Positions 9,584-18,674 of a stretch of DNA of 64,000 bases are shown here, in pieces. The stretch's first letter is position 1. Each line of letters starts with the position of its first letter. This DNA comes from Pedobacter sp. PACM 27299 (GTDB lineage: Bacteria > Bacteroidota > Bacteroidia > Sphingobacteriales > Sphingobacteriaceae), in the NCBI RefSeq assembly GCF_001412655.1, contig NZ_CP012996.1, forward strand, positions 868,001 to 932,000, given 5' to 3'. Both the position numbers and the translations under genes were made by a program. Under the pieces are notes generated by a model. The model ran no database searches, had not been told where the DNA came from, and worked only from the letters and a program-made list of their open reading frames with translations.

Positions 9584-10207
9584 ATGCTATTTTTAACACT
9601 CTTTTTAGGGATAATTTTGAATATGGTTGGATACATTCCTCCGGGAAATATCAACCTGACAGTAGTTCAGATTACGATTACCCGAGGAATCAGACAGGCA
9701 CTTTATTTTATTGGCGCTTTTTCCGCAATAGAGATACTGTTCACTTTTGGGGTGATGAGATTTGTACAATGGCTTTCCAGTGAGATTCAATTGGGCAGTA
9801 TTATTGACGTGGTGATGGTCTTCATGTTTGGGATTTTGGGAGTGATTACCTGGAGATCAAGAAAGGAGATGCCGAAGGCCGACTATTCAAAAAAAGACAG
9901 TATTAAATATGGAATGCTGCTTGGGGTAGTAAATCCTATGCAAATTCCATATTGGTTATTTGTTGGAACTTATCTGATTTCTAAAGAGTGGATCGACATT
10001 GGTTACCTTTCTTTAACGGTTTTTAGTATAGGATCAGGGATCGGTGCTGCTTTAGCATTATATGGTTTTGCGCGTTTTGCACAGTATATACAGGAGAAAT
10101 TTACGTTAAGCAGTTATGTAGTGAACAAAGGTATTGCCTTGTTGTTTTTTGCATTATCTGCTTATCACATTGTAAAAATCATCTATATCTATGGCTTCAA
10201 AAAATAG
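9584..10207 (+). CDS. LysE/RhtB-family amino-acid exporter-like membrane protein
   Basis: A 207-residue protein with about six hydrophobic helices. The first helix carries the LysE-family proline/glycine motif (GYIPPGNINLTVVQ, residues about 15-28), which is followed by RGIRQALYFIGAF. These proteins usually export amino acids or small metabolites through the inner membrane; the substrate cannot be told. It starts with ATG 14 bp after uvrA and may be read through from it. A TATCTTCG element at 9573-9580 resembles a -7 box but lies almost on the start codon. Confidence 0.75.
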   Translation: MLFLTLFLGIILNMVGYIPPGNINLTVVQITITRGIRQALYFIGAFSAIEILFTFGVMRFVQWLSSEIQLGSIIDVVMVFMFGILGVITWRSRKEMPKADYSKKDSIKYGMLLGVVNPMQIPYWLFVGTYLISKEWIDIGYLSLTVFSIGSGIGAALALYGFARFAQYIQEKFTLSSYVVNKGIALLFFALSAYHIVKIIYIYGFKK

Positions 10208-10285
10208 AAATGAATCTTTCATTTGAAGCCAATAGGGTATTCTTCAAATCTTAATTATTGGGTTTAGAGAAAGGGATCAGCTTCT

Positions 10286-11500
10286 TTACTGCTTAAGAAA
10301 TTCAAGGTTCCATATCTTTTCCGCTTTTCTTCCGATGATCCAGAAAGATGCTGCAAGCACGCAAAAGAAAACTGCCTTATGCCAGCTGTCCCAGAAATAT
10401 TCGAAATAGCGGGTATAAAGATTGATGAAAAGAAATGTAATACCGAATTCCCTTGCAATGTCATCTCTGTATTTTAAGCCGATAAATATACTGATGACGC
10501 AAGCTGATGCAGAAACTATGGCCCAATAGAATAAGCTCAGCTGTCTTACGCCATACCACTCCTCTAATGTGCCGAAATTTCCAAATACAGAAAGCAGCCA
10601 TAATGAGAAGAAAAGATACATCATACCTATAATGTAAGTGATCTGGAAAAAGTGGCCCAGGCTTCTGGCTGAGGGATTGATAGCTGATGCTTCTTTTTTA
10701 GGAAGGGATTCTCCTACTTTTGTAGCTTCAGGCAATACTGCTGTTTCCAATGACCTGTTCTCTGCAGTCGCTGTGCTTTCTGATGGAGTCGTTCCTGAAA
10801 GTGTTCTTTTGCGAAATAAGGAAAAGCTTTTAATGTGGGCAGAAGAACCTTTCATCAAGAACGATGAGGCGGTGAGTACAAAGCCAAAGCAGACAAAGCG
10901 TAAGGGGTAATTCATGCCTATAAAGTACCAGTTTCCTCTGGATAAGTAACCGCTTTCCGTCCCAAACCAGGCGCCTAGAGAAATCAAGGCAAATGCCCAG
11001 ATCAGTCTGGATTGGAAAATATAGGCGAGAATACCATAAATGAATACTGCAATGAGGAGTAACAATGAAAAGTGTGTGCCGCCGGCATGAATCGCTTTTC
11101 CTAAATACGCGATGGCATTGGCGGTGAGCATCACGGCAGTAAAGACCAATGCTTCATTGCTAAATACTTCCTGCGACTTTGTTTTTTTTCTTTTGAAACT
11201 TAGGTAATACAAATAGCCTGCAGCAATTGCAGAAAGCAAACTGATCACACCATCAGAAGTCTGATACAAGCTTTCCAGATATTTGAGCACTTTATTGTCT
11301 ACCAATAATGCACCAAGGGAGATAACCCCACAAGCCATTGCAATCCAAAAAGAATATTGAGCTAACCTTCTCCAATCAAAATGCTTTGTCTCATAACTGC
11401 TGCGTAGCTTTTCGACCTGTGCCGGACTCAATAATTTTTGTTCCTGCCAATGTTCGAGCATCTCCTCTAAAAATTCACTTTTCTCAGCGTCTAGTTTCAT
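10286..11500 (-). CDS. multi-pass membrane protein, possibly DUF2157-like
   Basis: A 404-residue protein. A soluble N-terminal segment (about residues 1-45, MKLDAEKSEFLEEMLEHW...) is followed by around ten hydrophobic helices, with a hydrophilic insert at about 230-275 (SGTTPSESTATAENRSLE...) between two membrane blocks. The short helical N-terminal region ahead of paired helices recalls DUF2157 membrane proteins, but no conserved motif settles it. The function is unknown. It is convergent with the LysE-like gene and is preceded by a 439-bp gene-free stretch. Confidence 0.55.
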   Translation of the reverse strand: MKLDAEKSEFLEEMLEHWQEQKLLSPAQVEKLRSSYETKHFDWRRLAQYSFWIAMACGVISLGALLVDNKVLKYLESLYQTSDGVISLLSAIAAGYLYYLSFKRKKTKSQEVFSNEALVFTAVMLTANAIAYLGKAIHAGGTHFSLLLLIAVFIYGILAYIFQSRLIWAFALISLGAWFGTESGYLSRGNWYFIGMNYPLRFVCFGFVLTASSFLMKGSSAHIKSFSLFRKRTLSGTTPSESTATAENRSLETAVLPEATKVGESLPKKEASAINPSARSLGHFFQITYIIGMMYLFFSLWLLSVFGNFGTLEEWYGVRQLSLFYWAIVSASACVISIFIGLKYRDDIAREFGITFLFINLYTRYFEYFWDSWHKAVFFCVLAASFWIIGRKAEKIWNLEFLKQ

Positions 11501-11939
11501 TAAAATGTAGGTATGATTTTTAAAAGCATGGTCCTAAATTAAGCTTATATATATGATTTATCGTATAATGATCTCGATTAATTCCTTTTTAAGGAAAACT
11601 GTTTTATTCGTATCATCACGCAATAAAAATATAAACATCCTAATACTGGTATAGGTTTCCTGCTGCATTGAATGATAGAATTCTATCTACTGATCGCTCC
11701 ATCGATCTTACTGTCTAACAGGTTATGGATCCCTTTATTAACTGTTGTTTTCAATGCCTTTAAAATAAAAAAGCCCCCAAAAAATATTTAAATTTTGGGG
11801 GCTACTCTAAACTTCTGGGCTATACAAGCTGAATTTGACAGCTGTAGAATGCAGGTCCGGGGACTCTATAAATCGTTACAAACACTTTGCAGCACAGGCA
11901 GCAAAATCATAATTGCTATATCCTGGTATAGATTTCTGG
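11501..11939. other. gene-free 439-bp stretch
   Basis: Only short open frames occur here (the best is 33 codons near 11550). It contains the antiporter terminator (11763-11803). A sequence of the form CTGGTATAGrTTTC occurs twice, near 11646 and near 11923, as an imperfect direct repeat. The 135 bp between the antiporter stop and its terminator have no gene and could be a long 3' untranslated region or a small RNA; nothing known was recognised. Confidence 0.5.
11763..11803 (-). terminator. rho-independent terminator downstream of the Kef-type antiporter
   Basis: AGCCCCCAAAA (11772-11782) pairs with TTTTGGGGGCT (11793-11803). On the minus strand the stem is followed by TTTTTATTTT. It lies about 135 bp after the antiporter stop codon. 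Confidence 0.8.
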
Positions 11940-14165
11940 TTAACTGAACAATTCTGGTACCTTCTTGCTGTTACCAACAATCCATACGATATCTTCATTT
12001 TCGAATACCAAATTAGAATCCGGATTTAATATTCTTTCTCCTTTTCGTTCTACGCCGACAACCAGTCCCTGGGTTTTTTCACGGATTCCAGAACTGCGGA
12101 TACTTTGTCCATAGACTGGAGAACTGCTGTTAATGACAATTTTTTGTAATGTCATATCCTTTTTAGGGAAATGAGATTCTTCCAGCAATTCCTCTTTTAC
12201 ACCTTCAAATAATGGTTTAATAGCGGCCAGCTGGTCATCCGTACCAATTACCAATACCTTATCATTCGGATATAATCTTTCGTCCCTTGCTGGCGTTGGA
12301 ATCATAATTTTTCCACGTTCAATCAAGGCAATATTGATCCCATATTTTTCTCTTATCGACAAGTCGATCAATGTTTTTCCAACCAATTCTGATTCTGGAG
12401 CCACCACCAATTCTGCAAGGTGGGTATCCCAAGGCAAAATTTCTGGCTGTTCATTTTGTTTTTCACGAGCATTCAGGTTCAACAGGAACCTGCTTTCCAT
12501 TTTATTATAGAATCCTTGCAGCTTTCTGGAGAAGATGAACATACCTAGAATGATCAGTGCAATGGCCACCACTACAGCAATCCAATTGCTATAAAATTGA
12601 TAGATCAGGAAGCCAACAAAGAATAGCGCCAATGAAATTCTCAGCACCTCTAAAGCTACCAATGGGCCACGTGTATATTTCTTATTCAGCCATAAATGAG
12701 AATAGGCTTTTTTCTCTATTTTTCTAATCGCCAATGCCCATAAGAATGGGGTCATGAGGATCAATGTCAGGATTAAACTGATGATAATTCCATTATGACC
12801 GTTGATGATGTTTTCTGTAATAAAAGGCTGCAGGTATTTTGAACCCAGGAAAACAATGGCAATTATGATCACTGAGTGAATAATTGTATTAAAAGTATAA
12901 GATTTCAAAAGTACTTTCCAGTCGCTCATGGTGGTAATACCAGCGGTACTTGAACTGTATCTATTGATCGCTTCCACCCATTTTTTAGGCAGCGTACGCT
13001 CCAGGAAATTGTAAAAAGGTTCAGAAGCCTGGATTAAATAAGGCGTGGTAAAAGTAGTGATTGCAGAGACTGCTACCGCGATAGGGTATAGGAAATCACT
13101 GGTTACTTTAAGTGTTAAGCCAAGTGTGGCGATAATAAATGAAAACTCCCCGATTTGTGCTAAACTTAAACCTGTTTGCACAGAAGTTTTTAAAGGCTGA
13201 CCGGAAAGTAAAGCTCCCATACCAGAGCTCAGGAACTTTCCTAAAATCGTAGCGATGGTAATCACAAAAATTGGTACTGCATAATCGATCAGGATACTTG
13301 GATCGATCATCATCCCTACAGATACGAAAAATATCGCTGCAAAAAGATCTTTTACAGACTTCGTCAGGTGCTCAATACGTTCTGCCTGAGTGGTTTCTGC
13401 CAGGATGGAACCCATAATAAAAGCACCAAGAGCAGGAGAGAAACCAACTTTAACGGCCAGTAATACCATTAATAAACACAAGGCAATAGAGACAATCAGC
13501 ATCGTCTCATCATTCATCAGTTTCTTCGTCGCTTTCAGGAAAGTAGGCACTAAGAAAATACCACCAATGAACCATAAAATCAGGAAGAAACTAAGTTTTA
13601 GAATAGAGATCAGCATATCTGCACCTGCAAACTGCTGACTGACGGCTAGGGTAGACAATAATACTAATAACAAAATAGCCACTAAATCTTCTACAATCAG
13701 TACCCCGAAAACTAGTCCGGCGAACTTCTTATGTTTTACGCCAAGCTCTTCAAATGCACGGATAATGATCGTTGTAGAAGAAACAGAAAGAATACCTCCG
13801 AGAAAAATACTGTCCATCGTAGACCATCCCATCACCTTACCAGCGGCAAAACCAATCAAGAGCATAAATACGACTTCCACAATTGCAGTAATGGAAGCGG
13901 AACCGCCTACCTTGACCAGTTTCTTGAAACTGAACTCCAGTCCTAAGCTAAATAGCAAGAAGATCACCCCGATTTCTGCCCAGATGGTGATGCTGGCATT
14001 GTCGGTAACGGTAGGGATGAAATTAATATGTGGGCCAACCAGAAGTCCGGCAAGGATGTATCCCAGTACCAGTGGCTGTTTTATTTTTTTAAATAATAGA
14101 GTAGTGATCGCAGCTGCGGCAAGTATTAAACCTAAGTCAGTGATTAATACGGGTAAATGTATCAT
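11940..14165 (-). CDS. CPA2 family cation:proton antiporter (Kef-type) with two TrkA-C/RCK-C domains
   Basis: A 741-residue inner-membrane transporter. Residues 1-390 form a 12-helix Na+/H+ exchanger fold with the typical PLVLGYILAGLLVGPH, LLFSLGLEFSFK and GLVFGVLIVEDLVAI segments. Residues about 400-555 hold further membrane helices. Two TrkA-C domains follow (about 580-660, with LAELVVAPESELVGKTL, and 675-741, with KIVINSSSPVYGQSIRSSGIREK). There is no NAD-binding RCK-N domain, unlike E. coli KefB/KefC, so gating by NADH or glutathione is not expected. Likely K+ or Na+ efflux coupled to protons. ATG at 14165; terminator at 11763-11803. Confidence 0.88.
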   Translation of the reverse strand: MIHLPVLITDLGLILAAAAITTLLFKKIKQPLVLGYILAGLLVGPHINFIPTVTDNASITIWAEIGVIFLLFSLGLEFSFKKLVKVGGSASITAIVEVVFMLLIGFAAGKVMGWSTMDSIFLGGILSVSSTTIIIRAFEELGVKHKKFAGLVFGVLIVEDLVAILLLVLLSTLAVSQQFAGADMLISILKLSFFLILWFIGGIFLVPTFLKATKKLMNDETMLIVSIALCLLMVLLAVKVGFSPALGAFIMGSILAETTQAERIEHLTKSVKDLFAAIFFVSVGMMIDPSILIDYAVPIFVITIATILGKFLSSGMGALLSGQPLKTSVQTGLSLAQIGEFSFIIATLGLTLKVTSDFLYPIAVAVSAITTFTTPYLIQASEPFYNFLERTLPKKWVEAINRYSSSTAGITTMSDWKVLLKSYTFNTIIHSVIIIAIVFLGSKYLQPFITENIINGHNGIIISLILTLILMTPFLWALAIRKIEKKAYSHLWLNKKYTRGPLVALEVLRISLALFFVGFLIYQFYSNWIAVVVAIALIILGMFIFSRKLQGFYNKMESRFLLNLNAREKQNEQPEILPWDTHLAELVVAPESELVGKTLIDLSIREKYGINIALIERGKIMIPTPARDERLYPNDKVLVIGTDDQLAAIKPLFEGVKEELLEESHFPKKDMTLQKIVINSSSPVYGQSIRSSGIREKTQGLVVGVERKGERILNPDSNLVFENEDIVWIVGNSKKVPELFS

Positions 14166-14224
14166 AGAAAATGTGTTTTTTTAAAGTTATAAAATAATAT
14201 CGATGGGATTTCGACAATATTTAG

Positions 14225-14587
14225 CTACCAAAAAACATGTTTAGGATATAGAAAATTGAAAATATATGCATATCCAAAATTCTGAAATACGTGATACGTT
14301 CTGGTAATGACCAGTGGAATATATAATGTTTTATCCGCATTTCTTAGAAAGAACCAAGGCGTGTAGGATTGTTTTTGTGTCGGATGACTGATATAGGAAA
14401 TGTCCTCAAAAAAGACCTTTTTTAAAGAAGTGCGTGCCTTAGAAAGTGGATTGAAATAGTGTTTCTTGGTGCTGAAATTGGATTTGCTCACATAAGGGCT
14501 CACCTGATCAACACCTTTTCCTTGTGCGGTTTGCAAGGAAATTACCTGGCTGAAAAATAAAAATATAGCAGATAATAAAAACCTCAT
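14225..14587 (-). CDS. small secreted protein of unknown function
   Basis: A 120-residue protein with a clear signal peptide (MRFLLSAIFLFFSQVISLQTAQG) and a mature part rich in aromatic residues (YFNPL, YTPWFFLRN, FGYAYIFNFLYPKHVFW). No lipobox or known domain is seen. It lies between ribF and the antiporter, all on the minus strand; the ribF terminator separates it from ribF. It could be a poorly conserved envelope protein. Confidence 0.5.
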   Translation of the reverse strand: MRFLLSAIFLFFSQVISLQTAQGKGVDQVSPYVSKSNFSTKKHYFNPLSKARTSLKKVFFEDISYISHPTQKQSYTPWFFLRNADKTLYIPLVITRTYHVFQNFGYAYIFNFLYPKHVFW

Positions 14588-14606
14588 TGCCGTAAATATA
14601 GCAAAA

Positions 14607-14637
14607 AAAAGCCTTTTTTCCGAGTAAAAAGGCTTTT
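14607..14637 (-). terminator. ribF terminator
   Basis: AAAAGCCTTTTT and AAAAAGGCTTTT pair around a 6-nt loop just after the ribF stop codon. The minus strand continues into an eight-T tract. The stem ends only about 20 bp before the start of the next gene downstream. Confidence 0.8.
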
Positions 14638-14646
14638 AAATGCGGG

Positions 14647-15582
14647 TTACTTCGTTTTTTCGAAATAAGCCAAAGTAGCTAATTTATCCTGATGGAGCTG
14701 AATTTTAAGCGTCTCTAAACCTGTAAATTTCACATCATGACGTAAAAACTCGAGAAAAGTCATCGTAATATATTGACCGTAGATCTCTTTATTGAAATCG
14801 AAAATGTTGACTTCAATATTTCTGGTCATGCCGTTAATGGTTGGGCGCTGCCCGATATAGGCCATTCCCTTATAAGATTCAGTGCCCATGTCAATAGTTA
14901 CGGCGTAAATTCCGTCCGAAGGGATCAGTTTATAAGTCTCTTCGAGAAAGATGTTTGCTGTTGGAAAACCAATCGTTCTACCGATTTTATCGCCTTTAAT
15001 TACCCGGCCATGGATAGAAAAATTATAGCCTAAATAATTTGCAGCCAAGGCTACCTCACCATTCAGCAATGCTTTTCTGATTTTCGTAGAGCTTACCCCT
15101 ACATCATCCACATCCTGCTCTGCGATCTCTTCAATTTTATAGTCGAATTGTTTGGATAACATTTCAAGTTCCTGCAATCCCCCTTTACGGTCTTTCCCAA
15201 AGCGGTGGTCGTAACCTACAATCAGCTGTTTAATGCCTATGGTGTCCACTAAAATGTTTTTAATGTATTCTGCAGGACTAAGGTTAGAAAAGTCTCTGGT
15301 AAAAGGAGTGATGATCAAATGATCAACGCCTAATTCCGAAAGAATCTTTATTTTCTCCTCTATCGTGTTGATCAGTTTCAAATCCTGGTTTTCAGGATCG
15401 ATGATCATTCTTGGATGCGGAAAAAAGGTCAGTATTACACTCTCGCCACCAGTAGATTTTGCCAGTTCACAAAGTCTTTTGATGATTTTCTGATGTCCAT
15501 AATGTACTCCGTCGAAAGTTCCTATAGTGGCAACGGCGTTGTCTAATTTTTTAAACTCAGAAAGATGGTGATATGTTTTCAT
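14647..15582 (-). CDS. ribF: bifunctional riboflavin kinase / FAD synthetase RibF
   Basis: RibF converts riboflavin to FMN and then to FAD. The 311 residues contain the N-terminal nucleotidyltransferase domain with GTFDGVHYGH (residues 21-30) and the later SSTKIRKAL motif. The C-terminal flavokinase domain follows (about 185-305) with VIKGDKIGRTIGFPTANI and DGIYAV, and ends in a leucine-rich helix. Length and domain order are the family standard. ATG at 15582; its own terminator lies at 14607-14637. About 170 bp of non-coding DNA separates it from the yitT-like gene upstream. Confidence 0.96.
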   Translation of the reverse strand: MKTYHHLSEFKKLDNAVATIGTFDGVHYGHQKIIKRLCELAKSTGGESVILTFFPHPRMIIDPENQDLKLINTIEEKIKILSELGVDHLIITPFTRDFSNLSPAEYIKNILVDTIGIKQLIVGYDHRFGKDRKGGLQELEMLSKQFDYKIEEIAEQDVDDVGVSSTKIRKALLNGEVALAANYLGYNFSIHGRVIKGDKIGRTIGFPTANIFLEETYKLIPSDGIYAVTIDMGTESYKGMAYIGQRPTINGMTRNIEVNIFDFNKEIYGQYITMTFLEFLRHDVKFTGLETLKIQLHQDKLATLAYFEKTK

Positions 15583-15751
15583 CAGCTTGTTTTATGATTG
15601 TTGTTTTTGCTGCAGGTTTAATTGGTGGTTCTGGTTTACTATGGTGTTGTTTTTTACTATGGTCTTATTATTTATAAAGGCGTTTCATCTTTTTGACTGT
15701 GTCTTAGCGATCATGCTATGACTATCTATTGTGAATACGGCATCAAATTAG

Positions 15752-16618
15752 TTAATGTAAGGACTGCCGTTTCAGCACTACGCCACCTTTAATGTCTGCA
15801 ATCTGCTGCTGGACTACAAAAGCATCTGGATCAATGTTCCTGATTTCTGTTTGCAGTTTTCCCATTTCCAGCTTGGTCAGTACTGTGTATAAAATGTCGA
15901 TGTCTTTCTTTACGCCGTAACCGCCTTCTCCTTTATAAATGGTAACACCGCGTTTCATAGTTTCAATAATGTATTCTTTGATCTCATCGCTTTTATCTGA
16001 AATGATCGTAACACCTGTATATTGTTCCAGGCCGTTCACTACAAAATCAATGGTATTGGTGGCCGATAGATACGTTAAAATCGCATACATGGCCGTTTCC
16101 ATACCTAGAAATATCGCGGCAAAAGAAAATATAATGATGTTTAATATCAGGATGATATTCCCAACGGTGAGCATGCTATTTCTACTGATGTACAAAGCCA
16201 AAACTTCTGTACCATCAATCACGCAGCCGCCTCGCATGGCCATTCCGATTCCTCCTCCAAGAAAGAAACCACCAAAAAAAGCGATCAGCAATGGAACGTG
16301 GGTAACCGGCTGAAAAGGGAGTACCACCAGGAAAATCGCCAGTGCTGTAATTGCCAGGGCAGTTTTTAGCGCAAATGCTTTTCCGATTTGCTTGTAACCG
16401 AGAAGAATAAAAGGAATATTGATGAGTATGATGAGGTAGGAGAGTTTCCAACCGGTTAGCGTACTGATCAAAAGAGAAATACCTGTAACCCCACCATCAA
16501 TGAAATTATTGGGGATCAAAAAGCTTTTCAAACCAAAACAGGCAGATACGACGCCACAAGTAATCAGTAAGAAGTCTTTTAAGGACCTTGCATTTTTACT
16601 TTTAAAATGGCTTTGCAT
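15752..16618 (-). CDS. YitT family membrane protein (DUF161/DUF2179)
   Basis: A 288-residue protein. The N-terminal part has five to six membrane helices with the family segments FLIPNNFIDGGVTGISLL and GGGIGMAMRGGCVIDGTEVLALYISR. The C-terminal DUF2179 domain (about residues 205-285) includes MKRGVTIYKGEGGYGVKKDIDILYTVLTK. The transport substrate and role are not established for the family. ATG at 16618 is chosen over the overlapping upstream GTG at 16621. It begins six bases after the truB stop, so it is probably co-transcribed with truB. Confidence 0.88.
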   Translation of the reverse strand: MQSHFKSKNARSLKDFLLITCGVVSACFGLKSFLIPNNFIDGGVTGISLLISTLTGWKLSYLIILINIPFILLGYKQIGKAFALKTALAITALAIFLVVLPFQPVTHVPLLIAFFGGFFLGGGIGMAMRGGCVIDGTEVLALYISRNSMLTVGNIILILNIIIFSFAAIFLGMETAMYAILTYLSATNTIDFVVNGLEQYTGVTIISDKSDEIKEYIIETMKRGVTIYKGEGGYGVKKDIDILYTVLTKLEMGKLQTEIRNIDPDAFVVQQQIADIKGGVVLKRQSLH

Positions 16619-16624
16619 CACATA

Positions 16625-17377
16625 TTAGATTTGTGGCGCTGCTGGAGCAACCGGTAATTCTTTTTTACTACGTAGGTGAGCAACTAAATCTGCCACTTCA
16701 TAAGCGTTTTCTAAAGAGAAATTTCCGCTGCGTGTACGTGTTAAAGCAGATAGGTAAGCCCCATTGTTTAAATGTTTTCCAAAATCGGAGATCAGCGACC
16801 TGATATAAGTTCCCTTACTGCAAACAATCCTGAAGTCAACTTCCGGAAGGGCAATACGTGTGATTTCAAATTCAGAAACCGTCACAAAACGCAAACGAAG
16901 TTCTGTTTCTTCACCACGACGTGCTTTTACGTATAAGCGTTCACCGTTTACCTTTACGGCAGAATGTGCCGGTGGGTATTGCTGAATATCTCCTGTGAAA
17001 GGTGCAGTAGCGGCATAAATTGCCTCCTCAGTGATTCCGTCTATAGGATATTCCTGATCTACTACAGTCTCCATATCAAAAGAAGGAGTAGAAGCACCCA
17101 GGATCATTGTTCCTGTATATTCTTTATCTTCCGCTTGAAATGTATCAATTTGCTTGGTTAATTTTCCGGTGCAAAGGATCAGTAACCCTGTAGCCAGAGG
17201 ATCTAATGTACCCGCATGACCCACTTTCACCTTTAAGGGTTTTAGCGAATTTCTAATTTTTCCAACTACATCAAAGCTGGTCCACTGATAAGGCTTGTTG
17301 ATGAGTAACAGTTCACCTTCAGCAAAATTAAAGTCTGGAAAGGTCTTCGTATTTAAGTTATTTTCACTCTCTGTCAT
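16625..17377 (-). CDS. truB: tRNA pseudouridine(55) synthase TruB
   Basis: TruB isomerises U55 in the T-loop of tRNAs. The 250 residues show the catalytic box KVGHAGTLDPLATGLL with the nucleophile Asp59, plus the KxYxG-like segment DKEYTGTMILGAS and the RIVCSKGTYIRSL motif. The C-terminal PUA domain is absent, as is common in this phylum. It follows the ftsX-DUF3098-uppP genes on the same strand but is separated from uppP by a 271-bp gap that holds a tandem repeat. Confidence 0.96.
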   Translation of the reverse strand: MTESENNLNTKTFPDFNFAEGELLLINKPYQWTSFDVVGKIRNSLKPLKVKVGHAGTLDPLATGLLILCTGKLTKQIDTFQAEDKEYTGTMILGASTPSFDMETVVDQEYPIDGITEEAIYAATAPFTGDIQQYPPAHSAVKVNGERLYVKARRGEETELRLRFVTVSEFEITRIALPEVDFRIVCSKGTYIRSLISDFGKHLNNGAYLSALTRTRSGNFSLENAYEVADLVAHLRSKKELPVAPAAPQI

Positions 17378-17423
17378 TGCAATACACGCTATTTTTTAAT
17401 ACGTTTTCTTTGTAATTTTTTTT

Positions 17424-17612
17424 GTTGATCAAGGTTTTCAAATGAGAAAAAGCTGGTCAACCTGTTTTATCAAATTCGTTTTTCCGGTTGATCAAGGTTT
17501 TCAAATGAGAAATCCACTAAGCAAGCTGTTTGTCAAACTCACTTGTCCGGTTGGTCAACGTTTTCAAATGAAGACCCATCAAGCAACCTTTTTTGCAAAA
17601 GACTGAATTTTT
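17424..17612. repeat. three tandem copies of a 63-bp repeat
   Basis: Copies begin at 17424, 17487 and 17550, exactly 63 bp apart. The core GTTGATCAAGGTTTTCAAAT(GAGAAA) is identical in copies 1 and 2 and slightly changed in copy 3 (GTTGGTCAACGTTTTCAAAT); the second half of each unit has diverged more (CTGTTTnATCAAA...TCCG-like). The core includes the palindrome TTGATCAA. The repeat fills most of the gap between uppP and truB and is not part of either gene. Confidence 0.9.
17442..17606 (+). CDS. possible 54-residue peptide spanning the 63-bp repeat (doubtful)
   Basis: The plus strand stays open through all three repeat units because 63 bp equals 21 codons. Starting at ATG 17442 it would encode MRKSWSTCFIKFVFP, then VDQGFQMRNPLSKLFVKLTCP, which repeats as VGQRFQMK... 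and ends at TGA 17604-17606. The frame runs against all neighbouring genes, and no promoter or ribosome site is evident. It may be only a by-product of a repeat length divisible by three. Confidence 0.2.
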   Translation: MRKSWSTCFIKFVFPVDQGFQMRNPLSKLFVKLTCPVGQRFQMKTHQATFFAKD

Positions 17613-17648
17613 TAAATCAAGTATAGCTTTAGCCAGTTTTAATGCTGA

Positions 17649-18440
17649 TTAAATCGCCAGGTCGATTCCCGAGAAATAAAGCGCGAGAATAACCACCCCA
17701 ATAATAATTCTATAATAACCAAAAACCCTGAACCCATGTTTCGATAAAAACCCAATAAATGATTTTATCGCAATAATCGCTACAATAAAAGCAATTACGT
17801 TACCAAAAAGCAAAAGTTTGATGTTATCTCCATTTAACAAATGAGCACCTTTTAAAAGCTTATAACCTGTTGCTGCGCACATCGTTGGAACGGCTAAAAA
17901 GAAGGAGAATTCTGCGGCTGCATGTCGGGTTAATTTCTGCTGCATACCACCGATAATGGTCGCTGCACTTCTGCTTAAACCTGGAAATACAACTGCCAAT
18001 ACCTGGAAACAACCAATTTTAAAGGCAGACATGTTGGTGATGTCGGCTTCATGATCAATCTCTGGATTTTTAAACACTTTGTCGATAAAGAGCAGCACAA
18101 TACCACCTAACAACAAGATGACCGCAATAAAGATCGGACTTCCCAGTTTATCATCAATAAAATCATTGAGTAAATAGCCAAATCCCAATGCAGGAATTAC
18201 AGCGATCAGGAGTTTCACATAAAACTGCCATTTACTGAAGTCAAAAAACTTCTTCCAATACAGCACAACAACAGCTAGAATTGCGCCCAGTTGTATGGCA
18301 ACTTCAAATAGTTTTACAAATTCATCATTTCCAATTCCCATTACTGCACTGGCAATCACCATGTGGCCGGTAGAAGAAACTGGCAAAAACTCCGTTAGCC
18401 CCTCTATAATAGCGAGGATCAGGGCCTGTAAATAGTTCAT
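17649..18440 (-). CDS. uppP: undecaprenyl-diphosphate phosphatase UppP (BacA)
   Basis: An integral membrane phosphatase that recycles the undecaprenyl carrier for cell-wall synthesis. Its 263 residues have about eight helices. Both catalytic signatures are visible: EGLTEFLPVSSTGH at residues 13-26 and PGLSRSAATIIGG at 153-165. ATG at 18440. It lies 9 bp after the DUF3098 gene in the conserved ftsX-DUF3098-uppP order. Confidence 0.96.
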   Translation of the reverse strand: MNYLQALILAIIEGLTEFLPVSSTGHMVIASAVMGIGNDEFVKLFEVAIQLGAILAVVVLYWKKFFDFSKWQFYVKLLIAVIPALGFGYLLNDFIDDKLGSPIFIAVILLLGGIVLLFIDKVFKNPEIDHEADITNMSAFKIGCFQVLAVVFPGLSRSAATIIGGMQQKLTRHAAAEFSFFLAVPTMCAATGYKLLKGAHLLNGDNIKLLLFGNVIAFIVAIIAIKSFIGFLSKHGFRVFGYYRIIIGVVILALYFSGIDLAI

Positions 18441-18449
18441 AGAGGCAGG

Positions 18450-18674
18450 TTATTTTTTTAGAATGGCATAAACTCCAAAGGCAAATCCAAATAACACCGT
18501 CATTGGTGCTAAAGTGGTTTTTCTGAAGTCGTAAATATCAGTGGTTCCCATCATTAAGATAAAGCCCAATACTACAATTGCGATGCTGATCAATAGCAAT
18601 TGATAGTTCTTTTTTGTAAAAACAAGTTCAGATTTGCTTTCCTGATTTACAGGAACTGTTTTTTTCTCTGTCAT
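18450..18674 (-). CDS. DUF3098 family small membrane protein
   Basis: A 74-residue protein with a charged N-terminal tail and two membrane helices (about residues 26-46 and 54-72), containing the DUF3098-type sequence GTTDIYDFRKTTLAPMTVLFGFA. The function is unknown. Its ATG overlaps the ftsX stop codon (TAATG arrangement), indicating translational coupling; uppP follows after 9 bp. The constant position between ftsX and uppP in this phylum suggests an envelope or division-linked role, which is inference. Confidence 0.88.
   Translation of the reverse strand: MTEKKTVPVNQESKSELVFTKKNYQLLLISIAIVVLGFILMMGTTDIYDFRKTTLAPMTVLFGFAFGVYAILKK

Noticed and set aside
17424..17612. CRISPR-like array
   Set aside because: Three copies at a fixed 63-bp period resemble a short array, but copy 3 is altered in its core, the 'spacers' are themselves related to each other, and no cas gene is present; a tandem duplication explains it better.
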